This document shows positions 35,044 through 43,164 of a stretch of DNA of 64,000 bases, in pieces. Positions within the stretch are counted from its first letter, which is position 1; each line of letters begins with the position of its first letter. The DNA comes from Thermodesulforhabdaceae bacterium (GTDB taxonomy: Bacteria; Desulfobacterota; Syntrophobacteria; Syntrophobacterales; Thermodesulforhabdaceae), in NCBI GenBank assembly GCA_037482015.1, contig JBBFKT010000003.1:116645-180644 (forward strand). Reading direction: 5' to 3'. Position numbers and translations under genes: made by a program. The notes under the pieces were generated by a model, which was given only the letters and a program-made list of their open reading frames with translations, had not been told where the DNA came from and did not search any database.

Positions 35044-35126
35044 CCAAACAGTGCGAAAATACACACAGTTTGGGCTGGAGTATTTGTAGTCCGCCTCTTC
35101 AGGGCTTCCCGAACTCCAGCAGGCGG
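35044..35126 (-). ncRNA. candidate structured leader RNA of the CARF-RelE gene
   Basis: On the minus strand, ending 13 bases before the start codon, three helices are possible. CCGCCT (35126-35121) pairs with AGGCGG (35096-35091). GCTGGAGT (35120-35113) pairs with ACTCCAGC (35081-35074). A third hairpin, CCAAAC/GTTTGG (35073-35044), abuts the second. The first two helices interleave, so they form either a pseudoknot or two alternative folds. No known riboswitch class matches by eye. The element fills much of the 192-base gap after the ECF operon. Confidence 0.5.
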
Positions 35127-35222
35127 TATTTTCGGAAAACCCCATAACTCCCACTATCATCAATGTTCCCAATTTAGTTCATTCGTTATTCTACTTCAAT
35201 AACTACATAAAAGCTAAAGTGT

Positions 35223-36557
35223 CTATCTAATTTCCCCCAGTTCTACAACATTATGCCCAAAAGCCTTTGCCACTCGATCGTCATGGGTGGCGATAAGAAG
35301 GGCTCCTCCATTTTCTAAATAGCGATTAAGCCTTCTTACCATCATGGCAAGACTCAGGTCATCCTGCCCTACCGAGGGTTCGTCAAGAAGCATCAATTTT
35401 GGAGCTCTAGCGAGAGAAGAGGCAATAGTAAGACGCCTCTTCTGCCCCATGGAGAGACTTCTTGGATGACGCTCCGATAATTCCGAAAGCCCTAAAGCTT
35501 TGAGTTCTTCGTAAGCGGCATCTCTGCTTGTAGCTCCCAAAAGGACTTCATCGAGGACTTTGGAGAAATATATCTGATGGTCCGGCAGCTGAAAAACAAA
35601 AGCCACTTTATCAGCAATATCCTTAATAACTCCCCTAGAAGTATCGTAACCGCAGGTAACCACCCTGCCCTTTAGCGGTTTCAACAATCCCACAGCAAGA
35701 TTCATAAGTGTAGTTTTCCCACTCCCGTTTTTACCAAGAAGGACTAAACTTTCACCTTCTCTAATCTCAAAGGAGATTCCCTCGAAAAGGGGATTTTCAT
35801 CACCCCAGCTAAAAGAGACATTTTCATAAGCAAGAACCGTGCTACCTGAGGAATAAGTCTCCAGGACACCAAAAAATTCTTCACACGGGGTTTCCGAACT
35901 GATTCTCCCTTCCTTCATCCAAATCTCCCGGGGAAAAACTCTTTTGAAAGGTTCCCGCCGATGTTCAAAAACAATGATGGTTTTGCCCCTCTGAACCAAC
36001 CGAGACAGTAGTTCTACCAAACTTCGCTGACCTTCTTTGTCCAGATAAGCTAGGGGTTCATCAAGAACCAGCGTATTCTGATTAAGCGACAAAAGAGCAG
36101 CCAGCATTACTCGCTGTTTTTCTCCTGCCGACAGTTTTCGAAATGAGCGGTTTATCAACTTGCCCGCTCCCACCAGGTTAAGAACTTCTTCGACTTTAGC
36201 GGGAATCTCTTCCGGCGGAACCCTGAAATTCTCCAGACCAAAGGCGACTTCGTCAAAGACTTTATCTGTGAAAAACTGGTATTCCACATTCTGCATCAGA
36301 AAACCAAGTTGTTTTGCTCTTTCGGAAACTGGTTGAGAAAAAGATGTTTCTCCGTTTATAGATACCGAACCCCATATAGTTCCCGGAATAAGATTCGGTA
36401 TGGCTCCGGCAAGCACAAGCCCCAGAGTGGATTTACCACAGCCAGTAGAACCCGATATCAGAACCATTTCGCCTTTTCTAATTTCAAGGCTTATATCATC
36501 AAGAGCCTTGAAAGGCTGATCCGCATATTTAAAAGAAAGATCTGATACAGCGATCAT
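35223..36557 (-). CDS. ECF transporter ATPase, fused EcfA-EcfA'
   Basis: 444 residues containing two complete ABC ATPase halves. Half one has Walker A GSTGCGKST, signature LSAGEKQRV and Walker B NTLVLDEPLAY. Half two has GKNGSGKTT, LSMGQKRRL and KLMLLDEPSVG. The Q-loop LMQNVEYQFFTDKV and the second FQLPDHQIYF are typical of energy-coupling-factor ATPases, here fused in one chain. It starts one base after ecfT. Substrate is set by the S component. Cytoplasmic face of the inner membrane. Confidence 0.92.
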   Translation of the reverse strand: MIAVSDLSFKYADQPFKALDDISLEIRKGEMVLISGSTGCGKSTLGLVLAGAIPNLIPGTIWGSVSINGETSFSQPVSERAKQLGFLMQNVEYQFFTDKVFDEVAFGLENFRVPPEEIPAKVEEVLNLVGAGKLINRSFRKLSAGEKQRVMLAALLSLNQNTLVLDEPLAYLDKEGQRSLVELLSRLVQRGKTIIVFEHRREPFKRVFPREIWMKEGRISSETPCEEFFGVLETYSSGSTVLAYENVSFSWGDENPLFEGISFEIREGESLVLLGKNGSGKTTLMNLAVGLLKPLKGRVVTCGYDTSRGVIKDIADKVAFVFQLPDHQIYFSKVLDEVLLGATSRDAAYEELKALGLSELSERHPRSLSMGQKRRLTIASSLARAPKLMLLDEPSVGQDDLSLAMMVRRLNRYLENGGALLIATHDDRVAKAFGHNVVELGEIR

Positions 36558-36558
36558 C

Positions 36559-37260
36559 TCAAATGGTCCTTCTCTGGAACCAGATAGAAAGGCCTATGAC
36601 CCCGAAGGAGATGAGAAAAAATACGAGATCTCCTGCTCCCATTTTGACGGGATTATAGCAAGTCCTCTGACCTGACGGTGTAAAACCCCGAAGTTCCAGG
36701 GCTAGAGTGATCCTATCAGTATATTCTATTACCATGAAAGCAAGGGGCACAAGGAAGCCTCGATATATCCTCGCTACAAAGCTTCCCGGAATGTTTCCCC
36801 GAAGCAGCAAAGCCTTCTGGATTTGATCCATCTCTCGAGACATCGCAGGGAAGAACCGCCATACCAGAAGAAGTGCCATGGTGAGACCTGAAGGAAGAGG
36901 GGTTCTTGATAGAGCCTGAGCCATCTGTCGCGGGTCTGTGGTGGCAGCAAGAACGGGCATAGCCGTGAGAAAAATGGCAAAGCGCAAAGAGTAAATTGCT
37001 GCATGGCTTAAACTCTTGCTTGCCAGAAGATTCAGAATGGTTAGCACAGACAGAAACAAAATTCCCAGAAGGATTTTTCGGCGGCTAAAGCGAACTTTAG
37101 CAATGCCCAGAAGAATTATCACAAAGGACAGCAAAACACACAGGGAGAAAGGATTTTTTAAGCAAAGGGCAACAACAGAAATGGCAATCCCTGCCAGTAG
37201 CTTACTGAATGGATGAAGGCGATGAATAATGGACGAGAAAGAGTCCTCGCAAGCTCTCAT
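36559..37260 (-). CDS. ecfT: ECF transporter transmembrane protein EcfT
   Basis: 233 residues. N-terminal HRLHPFSKLLAGIAISVVAL is the usual EcfT/CbiQ opening; several membrane segments follow, and the coupling helix region has the A-R-G-type motif ALELRGFTPSG (and LLRGN earlier). EcfT joins the ATPases to the S component. The start overlaps the S-component stop by four bases. Confidence 0.9.
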   Translation of the reverse strand: MRACEDSFSSIIHRLHPFSKLLAGIAISVVALCLKNPFSLCVLLSFVIILLGIAKVRFSRRKILLGILFLSVLTILNLLASKSLSHAAIYSLRFAIFLTAMPVLAATTDPRQMAQALSRTPLPSGLTMALLLVWRFFPAMSREMDQIQKALLLRGNIPGSFVARIYRGFLVPLAFMVIEYTDRITLALELRGFTPSGQRTCYNPVKMGAGDLVFFLISFGVIGLSIWFQRRTI

Positions 37261-37805
37261 GACTCCAGCCTCAATTTGCCTGCTCTGGCGAGTTCCTGAG
37301 CTACCCTGAGTCCTGCCAGAGCACCAAGAGTAGATGTAATAAAGATAGCGCCTTCGGCAACAATAAACACCCAGGGGGCTACATCTTTGTATCTTTCAGG
37401 AAGAAAAAAGAAGGACAGAACCATAGCGGCGGGAAACATGCCCATTTCGTAGAGGACGGCACCTGCAACAGGAGCTAGCTTCCCCTTATAGCCTCCAAAA
37501 AACAAACTGCAAATGAGTTCCCCGAAAAGTCCTCCGAAGAGAACAAACCCAAAAACCACAGGTGATACAGAAAGGCATATCAGAGAATAAATGCCCGTAA
37601 TCAAGATAAGAGCTCCCCTTTTGCGAAGTCTTACAAGACCGATAACCACAAAAAAAGAGCCAAACAGACCATTTACGGCATTGGCAAGGCCGGGAATGCG
37701 AAGAGGCAAAGTAAAAGGGATGACAATACTTGCTACAAGAAGAAGAGCCACAGCTATCATTGCAGCAAAAACATATTCTCGTGTTGTCCAGTATGGGAAC
37801 TTCAT
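37257..37805 (-). CDS. ECF transporter substrate-binding (S) membrane protein, specificity unknown
   Basis: 182 residues with about six membrane segments. The opening YWTTREYVFAAMIAVALLLV, the Gly/Ala-rich GLANAVNGLFGSFF and LRKRGALILITGIYSL resemble the YkoE/MptD-like group of S components. I cannot assign a ligand by eye. It begins four bases inside the CobN-like gene and is followed by ecfT with a four-base overlap, so chelatase and importer are translated as one unit. This linkage makes a tetrapyrrole, its precursor or a metal the favoured cargo. Confidence 0.85.
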   Translation of the reverse strand: MKFPYWTTREYVFAAMIAVALLLVASIVIPFTLPLRIPGLANAVNGLFGSFFVVIGLVRLRKRGALILITGIYSLICLSVSPVVFGFVLFGGLFGELICSLFFGGYKGKLAPVAGAVLYEMGMFPAAMVLSFFFLPERYKDVAPWVFIVAEGAIFITSTLGALAGLRVAQELARAGKLRLES

Positions 37806-40800
37806 TCTTCCATCTTCTCCTCAATCACTTCTTCCAGTTCTAAATAACGATCCTTCAGTAACTTTATTTCTTCCTCGGTGGCTTTGAAATATCCTCGTCT
37901 TTCCGCTTCAAGAAGTCTCTTTAAGATTTCCTCAGCGGCGAATCTGTTGTTAGAAACGATACGCCTGAACATCTTTTCGTCTCTTATGTAACGATCCACA
38001 ACGGCTGACCAGACCCAGTTCTCCACGGCATGAGTGGTGGCAGCAAACCCGATAAGATTTTCAACACGATCGGCAATCTTCTGAAGTCCATGGTAGTCAT
38101 GTTCCAGAAGTGCATCAATCCATTTGGGATTAAGAAGACGAGTCCGAATGCCTCTGTTAAGCGCCTCAGTAACGGTTTCGGTTCTTACAACCTCTTTGGT
38201 AGTGTCTGTTATCAACATCTCTGGAGGCGATCCCTTTACGGACTGAACAGTTCGAGCCAGTCCTCCGAAAAATTCATAATAATGGTCTAAATCCATTATC
38301 TCGTATTCGTGAGAATCCCGTATCTGGCTCACTACATCAACTCGGGTAAGTCCTTCCCGGTAAGCTTCGGTGTATCGCTCACCATGGATGTTATCGCCAT
38401 AAAGATGTCCCATAGTGGTTGCATAAAGGCGAGCAATTTCTTCTTCGTCTTTCCATGCCCCCGTCTCGATGAGATGAGTAGTCCGAGTGCCGTATTCCCC
38501 GGGGGGAGGCCCGAAAATTCGCCCTGCAGACACCTTTTCCAAAAGATTATCAGAAATTTTTCCCTGTAGTTTCTCTTTCAACTGAAGCGTGTGCTTTCTC
38601 ACATAATTTTCTTCCTCACCTTCTTCTAGACCTGACACCAGACAAAAAGCCCGGTTCAAAAGATCCATTACATTGGGATACATGTCTCTGAAAAATCCGC
38701 AGATTTGAACCAAACAGTCTATTCGGGGTCGCCCCAACTCCTTCAAAGGTATAACTTCTATCTTCTTGTGATAAGGATTAGAATTATGAACCACCCTGAC
38801 TCCCAGGTAACCGAGGATCTGTCCCACCGTTTCACCTCGGGTTTTGGTGGTTTCAAATCCCCAGAGGATAACACCAGCACTTTCGGGGTAAACACCGTGG
38901 ATCTTCTTATAGTGATTTATTGTGTTTTCGGCGATTTCCATGCCTCGAAGACAGGCTTCTTCAGAAGGAACCAAGCGAGGATCAAACTGAAAAGAGTTCC
39001 TTCCAGTAGGAAGAACATCGGGATTTCTCAAAGGATCCCCACCCAGAGAGGGTTCAACATAACCCCCAGAAAGAGCAACAAAAAAGTTTTCTATCTCCCA
39101 TCGTCCCTCAAGTTTTCGTGCGGCTTCCAATGCTTTTTCGACTGCTTTCCTGGCTGGCTCTGAAGAAGGGAAAATAGATTGATGCCAGGCTTTTCGCACC
39201 ATCTCTTCTACTTCTTTTTCGATGATTTCCAGAACTCCAGGAGGCACATTGACCTCACCCTTTGCCCGAGATGGACATAAAAGAACTTCATAGTCATAAC
39301 CTTTAGATTCAGCAATCAAGCGATGAAGGGAAGGAAGTCCTTCTCGGTCATACCTGAGAAGGAAGGTAGCAAAGGCTATACGATCATCTTCTTCTATATC
39401 GTTACCGATAACATGAAGACCCTTTGGAATAATAGAACGCTTCATCATGGAGAGTTCTTCCTGAAGAGAAGGCAAATTATCTGCTTTAAGGTGAAGTTCT
39501 TCCGCTTTTTCCAGAACCCGTTTTTCAAGCCTCTCAGCCCTTAAAGGATCCAGGACTCTTGCTTCGATACATTCGTTTATGAGATCTTCCAAGGATGCGT
39601 AATCATCATAGAGTCCTGCCGCCGTAAAAGAAGGAGAATTGTAATTAATAAGGACCCCCAGAGTGCGGCGTTTGGCAATGGTTGCTTCCGAAGCATTAAC
39701 TACATGGTAAAAATAAAGGTGGACCACGTCTCCAATGAGAGCCTCAGGAAAGCAATACTGGCTAATTCCCGTTTCTTTTCCCTTCAGAAATTCCAGAGTG
39801 CCGTGGGTTCCCACATGGACTATGCAGTCCGCCTGCCAGACTCTTTCGAGCCATCTGTAAAAGGCTACATACTGGTGATGGGGAGGAAGAGATTTGTCGT
39901 GGCTTATCTTATCTGGATCCGAATGAAAACCTCGGGTAGGCTGGACCGCCAGAAGGATATTTCCAAATTGAACTGCCGGGATCAGGATTCTATCGCCAAG
40001 AGTCATTATATCTCCTGGCGGTGAACCCCATTCGTCAATAACCTGCTGACCTGGGGGTATTTCTTCTAAAAGCTTAACGTATTCATTTCTGGAAATGTGA
40101 AAGCCTTCCTTGAAGGCTTTTTCTTTCTCTACCCAGGAACTATCATTAACAAGCCCTCTTTTGACCAGAAATTCGTGGAGACTTTCCCCCCGGGGAAGAT
40201 CTTTTACGATGTAGCCCCTTTTCTCCATCTCCTTGAACAATACTCCTAGACTTGCAAAGGTATCCAGGTAGGCTGCCGATCCAAGATTGTCTTCTCCAGG
40301 AGGATTGTCGTAGATGACGAAGGCAATGCGCTTTTCATGGTTTGGTTTTTTCTGTAGTTTTATCCAGTTCCTTATTCTTCTACAGGCTCGATCCACCCGA
40401 TCTTCAATGGAGACTACCTTCTTTATGCCACCCTCAAGAATTCCTTCTGTTACCTCTACAAGACCTGCTGAAGGAAGGGGTTCTATCATGCCGTCCAGTT
40501 CCGGTAAAATTATAGTGGTCATTACTTCAATGGGCGAAAGTCCCTGATCAGACTGAACCCATTTTTCTATTTCCCTTCCATACATGGGACAGGCCGTAAA
40601 GATGGGCACCCCCAGTTGTTTCAGAAGCTCAATACCGTCCTTTGGAGAATCATCAGCGAAAGTGGTCAGTTGAAACCACTGAAAGTAAACAACTGCGTTC
40701 ACCTTTTTTGAGGAGTTCAGGAAAAAGGTCCTGATGGCTTCGAGATTTCTCTGGGCGGTGGAAAATACCGGCACTGTGTTTATGCCCATTGCCTTGAGAC

Positions 40801-41542
40801 GACGGGCAAAAGCCTTTGCGGGAACGACGCTCTGAGAGAAATGCATGCCTCCGTAAAAAAGTAATCCTACCGAGGGCTTATCAGGATCTAAGCCTTCTTC
40901 TTGCCAGTATTTTTCAAGGGTTTCGTAAGTTTTTCCTGAGAGAGGATCAAAAATACCAAGGTCAGGATACTTTCTGGGTTTGGGAGGTTTTGGAAGTTTC
41001 AGACCGAGATATTCTCTCGCCGCAAAGGCAAGCAGGTTTTTAATATTCTCCTGCCCTCCCTGATGCCAGTATTGCATCATTCGGGCCCAGTTACGAGCAT
41101 GCTTGAGTTTTCCAAAAGGAAGAAGGCTGCCACAGGTTTCTACAAGTTTTGTTAAGCGTTGCAGGGTGGCAAGAGAGGGAGGTTTTGATGAAGACGATTT
41201 GCTGAAGATAGCCTTCATGGAGAAGGATCCCAGTCTTAAAAGAGCCATAATATCCGGTGAGCCCCCCAGAAGGACGGCCACAGGTTGCTGGGTATCCGGT
41301 AGGATCCTGGCGCACAGAGCGGCACTTTTGCCACCTCCTCTAATGTCAAGGAAAACCATGTCAGCTTCCTTCAGACTCTCAGCAACTGTTACTGACGTAA
41401 TAGACTCTTCTTCAATGTCGGAAGTGCTAAAGGCTCTGACGCGAAGGAGATCGCCGTAGTTTTGCCGAAAAAGCTCTACACCCCTTAGAAGAACTTCCGT
41501 AAGGGAAGAATTTATGACGAAAAGAACAAGAGGCCGAGCCAT
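37802..41542 (-). CDS. CobN/BchH-family chelatase large subunit
   Basis: 1,246 residues, the full length of the family. Typical segments are HVGTHGTLEFLKGKETGISQ (about residue 570), PSEA-like NASEATIAKRRTLGVLINYNSPS, GFETTKTRGETVGQILGYLGV and DSHEYEIMDLDHYYEFFGGL. In aerobic B12 synthesis CobN inserts cobalt with CobS/CobT, and BchH inserts magnesium with BchI/BchD; neither ATPase set is in the window. HmuS, a relative in haem-uptake loci of Bacteroidota, has been linked to removing metal from haem. ATG 41542 is chosen because AGGGG lies eight bases before it. First gene of a four-gene operon with an ECF transporter. Confidence 0.9.
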   Translation of the reverse strand: MARPLVLFVINSSLTEVLLRGVELFRQNYGDLLRVRAFSTSDIEEESITSVTVAESLKEADMVFLDIRGGGKSAALCARILPDTQQPVAVLLGGSPDIMALLRLGSFSMKAIFSKSSSSKPPSLATLQRLTKLVETCGSLLPFGKLKHARNWARMMQYWHQGGQENIKNLLAFAAREYLGLKLPKPPKPRKYPDLGIFDPLSGKTYETLEKYWQEEGLDPDKPSVGLLFYGGMHFSQSVVPAKAFARRLKAMGINTVPVFSTAQRNLEAIRTFFLNSSKKVNAVVYFQWFQLTTFADDSPKDGIELLKQLGVPIFTACPMYGREIEKWVQSDQGLSPIEVMTTIILPELDGMIEPLPSAGLVEVTEGILEGGIKKVVSIEDRVDRACRRIRNWIKLQKKPNHEKRIAFVIYDNPPGEDNLGSAAYLDTFASLGVLFKEMEKRGYIVKDLPRGESLHEFLVKRGLVNDSSWVEKEKAFKEGFHISRNEYVKLLEEIPPGQQVIDEWGSPPGDIMTLGDRILIPAVQFGNILLAVQPTRGFHSDPDKISHDKSLPPHHQYVAFYRWLERVWQADCIVHVGTHGTLEFLKGKETGISQYCFPEALIGDVVHLYFYHVVNASEATIAKRRTLGVLINYNSPSFTAAGLYDDYASLEDLINECIEARVLDPLRAERLEKRVLEKAEELHLKADNLPSLQEELSMMKRSIIPKGLHVIGNDIEEDDRIAFATFLLRYDREGLPSLHRLIAESKGYDYEVLLCPSRAKGEVNVPPGVLEIIEKEVEEMVRKAWHQSIFPSSEPARKAVEKALEAARKLEGRWEIENFFVALSGGYVEPSLGGDPLRNPDVLPTGRNSFQFDPRLVPSEEACLRGMEIAENTINHYKKIHGVYPESAGVILWGFETTKTRGETVGQILGYLGVRVVHNSNPYHKKIEVIPLKELGRPRIDCLVQICGFFRDMYPNVMDLLNRAFCLVSGLEEGEEENYVRKHTLQLKEKLQGKISDNLLEKVSAGRIFGPPPGEYGTRTTHLIETGAWKDEEEIARLYATTMGHLYGDNIHGERYTEAYREGLTRVDVVSQIRDSHEYEIMDLDHYYEFFGGLARTVQSVKGSPPEMLITDTTKEVVRTETVTEALNRGIRTRLLNPKWIDALLEHDYHGLQKIADRVENLIGFAATTHAVENWVWSAVVDRYIRDEKMFRRIVSNNRFAAEEILKRLLEAERRGYFKATEEEIKLLKDRYLELEEVIEEKMEE

Positions 41543-41721
41543 CAAATTATCCCCTGTTTTTTAAAATTAAGCTGGTTTTACTCTAATGAAATAAATGAAT
41601 GAGAGCCTTCTTGGCTTTGTTTATTAAGAAGTTTTAGCCTTACTTAAAGTTATCATGCTACTTCAGTAGCAAAGTTAGTATCTCGTTTAACGAAATATTT
41701 TTGATTTGTCAATTGATCCTA

Positions 41722-42075
41722 GAGGGTGTTCTAAAAAGTGGGGTGATATGTTCGTAACGTCGGCCATTTTACGATATTGGTTGATGCGCGTATAAGGGGA
41801 TATTGTGGGAGTGACCGCCGGTTGCCCTTACATGTAAAACAACCTCACAGGGGGAGGATGAAGTCTGTAGGGGCAGGCCTTGTGCCTGCCCTATTATGCG
41901 GCAACCACAAGGGGTTGCCCCTACGATGATGCCTTGAATGACGAAATTCAGCTTGGAAAATCTCCCCAGACTCAGGTGACTAAAAACGACCTCAATATAT
42001 GATTCACCACATAACTGTGGGACGACGCATGGGGTGCCCCCCACAATTTATTACAGAGTTTTTTAAAACACCCTC
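41722..42075. mobile_element. MITE-like element with inverted ends
   Basis: The ends are GAGGGTGTTCTAAAAA (41722-41737) and, on the opposite strand, GAGGGTGTTTTAAAAA (42075-42060): 15 of 16 positions match. The 354 bases between have no open frame of substance and contain a separate palindromic repeat. This is the layout of a non-autonomous miniature transposable element; no clear target duplication was seen. The gene-free stretch 41543-42467 is otherwise made of these repeats and AT-rich sequence. Confidence 0.6.
41867..41924. repeat. composite palindromic repeat (REP/BIME-like)
   Basis: Outer arms GTAGGGGCA (41867-41875) and TGCCCCTAC (41916-41924) enclose two hairpins: GGCAGGC/GCCTGCC and GGCAACC/GGTTGCC. 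The whole can fold as a three-way junction. Repeats with GTAGGGGC ends are scattered in many bacterial genomes. Confidence 0.7.
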
Positions 42076-42085
42076 AGTGATCTCA

Positions 42086-42246
42086 GAGGATGTTCGAAAA
42101 GTTTTATCTACCTCTGTGTTCCCTGCGTTTCTGTGATTAGGCCATACCTTAAGTCGTTCCCTATCTCTCCACTCCCAGAAAGATCTTACAAATAGGGAAG
42201 GGAAGCTTATAAATTCACCCAATAACAGGAATTTTCGAATCCCCTC
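42086..42246. mobile_element. second, smaller MITE-like element
   Basis: GAGGATGTTCGAAAAG (42086-42101) and the reverse complement of the segment 42231-42246 (GAGGGGATTCGAAAAT) are imperfect inverted ends about 160 bases apart. Inside lies an ACCTCTGTGTTCCCTGCGTT-type stretch (42109-42128), a short quasi-periodic CACAG-rich motif on the other strand. The ends resemble those of the neighbouring 354-base element. Confidence 0.45.
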
Positions 42247-42467
42247 ATACTATTATGGGGTCAGCATAAATTTTTAATTACGTAATTGAGAAAATAGCAA
42301 GAGCCACCAAAAAAGTTCTAGGTTTCTTTAAAATTATCCACTTAGGAGATAAGAGTTCTTTCAAATTTGTCTTATTTCACTTTATAAAGATTTACAAAGG
42401 GCTGCTGTCTGATAAAGATAAATTATGAATAATAGCTATGAAGATTTAATTAGATAGTGGGTGTAAG

Positions 42468-43043
42468 ATGAACACGTCCTGGAAGTATATTGTGCTTTTA
42501 GGAATTTTGGTTTTGCTAATTTCGCTGGGAGGATGTGAGCATTTTATGGAAAAAAGTAGTCCGGATAGTAAAAACCTGGAAACCGTTGGTTATGTCGATT
42601 TAAGCAATTATGTAGGTCTTTGGTACGAAATTGCCAAGATACCGAATAAATTTCAGAGAAAATGCGATAAAAACACCACTGCTTTTTATAGTCTCAATCA
42701 AAACGGGGACATAGTGGTGGTTAACAGTTGTGTTACATCCTCTGGGGAAAGAATTGAAGTTAAAGGTCTTGCAAGGGTTGTGGACAAAAATACCAATGCA
42801 AAACTAAAAGTCAGCTTTTTTAATTTCTTGGGCATAAACCTTTTCTGGGGAGATTACTGGATTATTGGTCTTTCCCATGATTACAACTGGGCTGTTGTGG
42901 GAACACCCGGTAGAAAGTATGGCTGGATTCTCAGCAGACATCCCAGCCTTGACGAACAAACCTTAGGAAAAGTTAAAAACCTTTTGCGCGAAAAGGGCTA
43001 TAATCCTGAAGATTTTCAAATGACTTCCCAACTCTGGCCGTGA
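42468..43043 (+). CDS. blc: bacterial lipocalin (Blc-like outer-membrane lipoprotein)
   Basis: 191 residues with signal peptide and lipobox LISLGGC. The lipocalin motif is VGLWYEIAKIPNKFQRKC; further conserved parts are TAFYSLNQNGDIVVVNSC, GDYWIIGLSHDYNWAVVGTPGRKYGWILSR (split in the usual strands) and LDEQTLGKV near the end. Blc proteins bind lysophospholipids or fatty acids at the outer membrane and are often stress-induced. It is a single gene, convergent with radA, following the repeat-rich intergenic region. Confidence 0.93.
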   Translation: MNTSWKYIVLLGILVLLISLGGCEHFMEKSSPDSKNLETVGYVDLSNYVGLWYEIAKIPNKFQRKCDKNTTAFYSLNQNGDIVVVNSCVTSSGERIEVKGLARVVDKNTNAKLKVSFFNFLGINLFWGDYWIIGLSHDYNWAVVGTPGRKYGWILSRHPSLDEQTLGKVKNLLREKGYNPEDFQMTSQLWP

Positions 43044-43164
43044 ATAAGACTATAGGCAGTGACTTTTTGCTAAGCTACTGGAATTCTACCGGCATCCAAG
43101 TAAGGATAGGATTTGGTCTAACTTTAAAAACAAAAAAATCTTGCGAGTGTCTTGCGTGTCTTAA

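Noticed and set aside
41543-41720. B12 riboswitch upstream of the CobN-like operon or of the TonB receptor gene
   Set aside because: Neither region shows the B12-box or the conserved core; the TonB gene has only about 60 bases between terminator and start.
42231-42246. tRNA-like TTCGAATCCC string
   Set aside because: No acceptor, D- or anticodon arms around it; it belongs to the inverted end of a MITE-like element.
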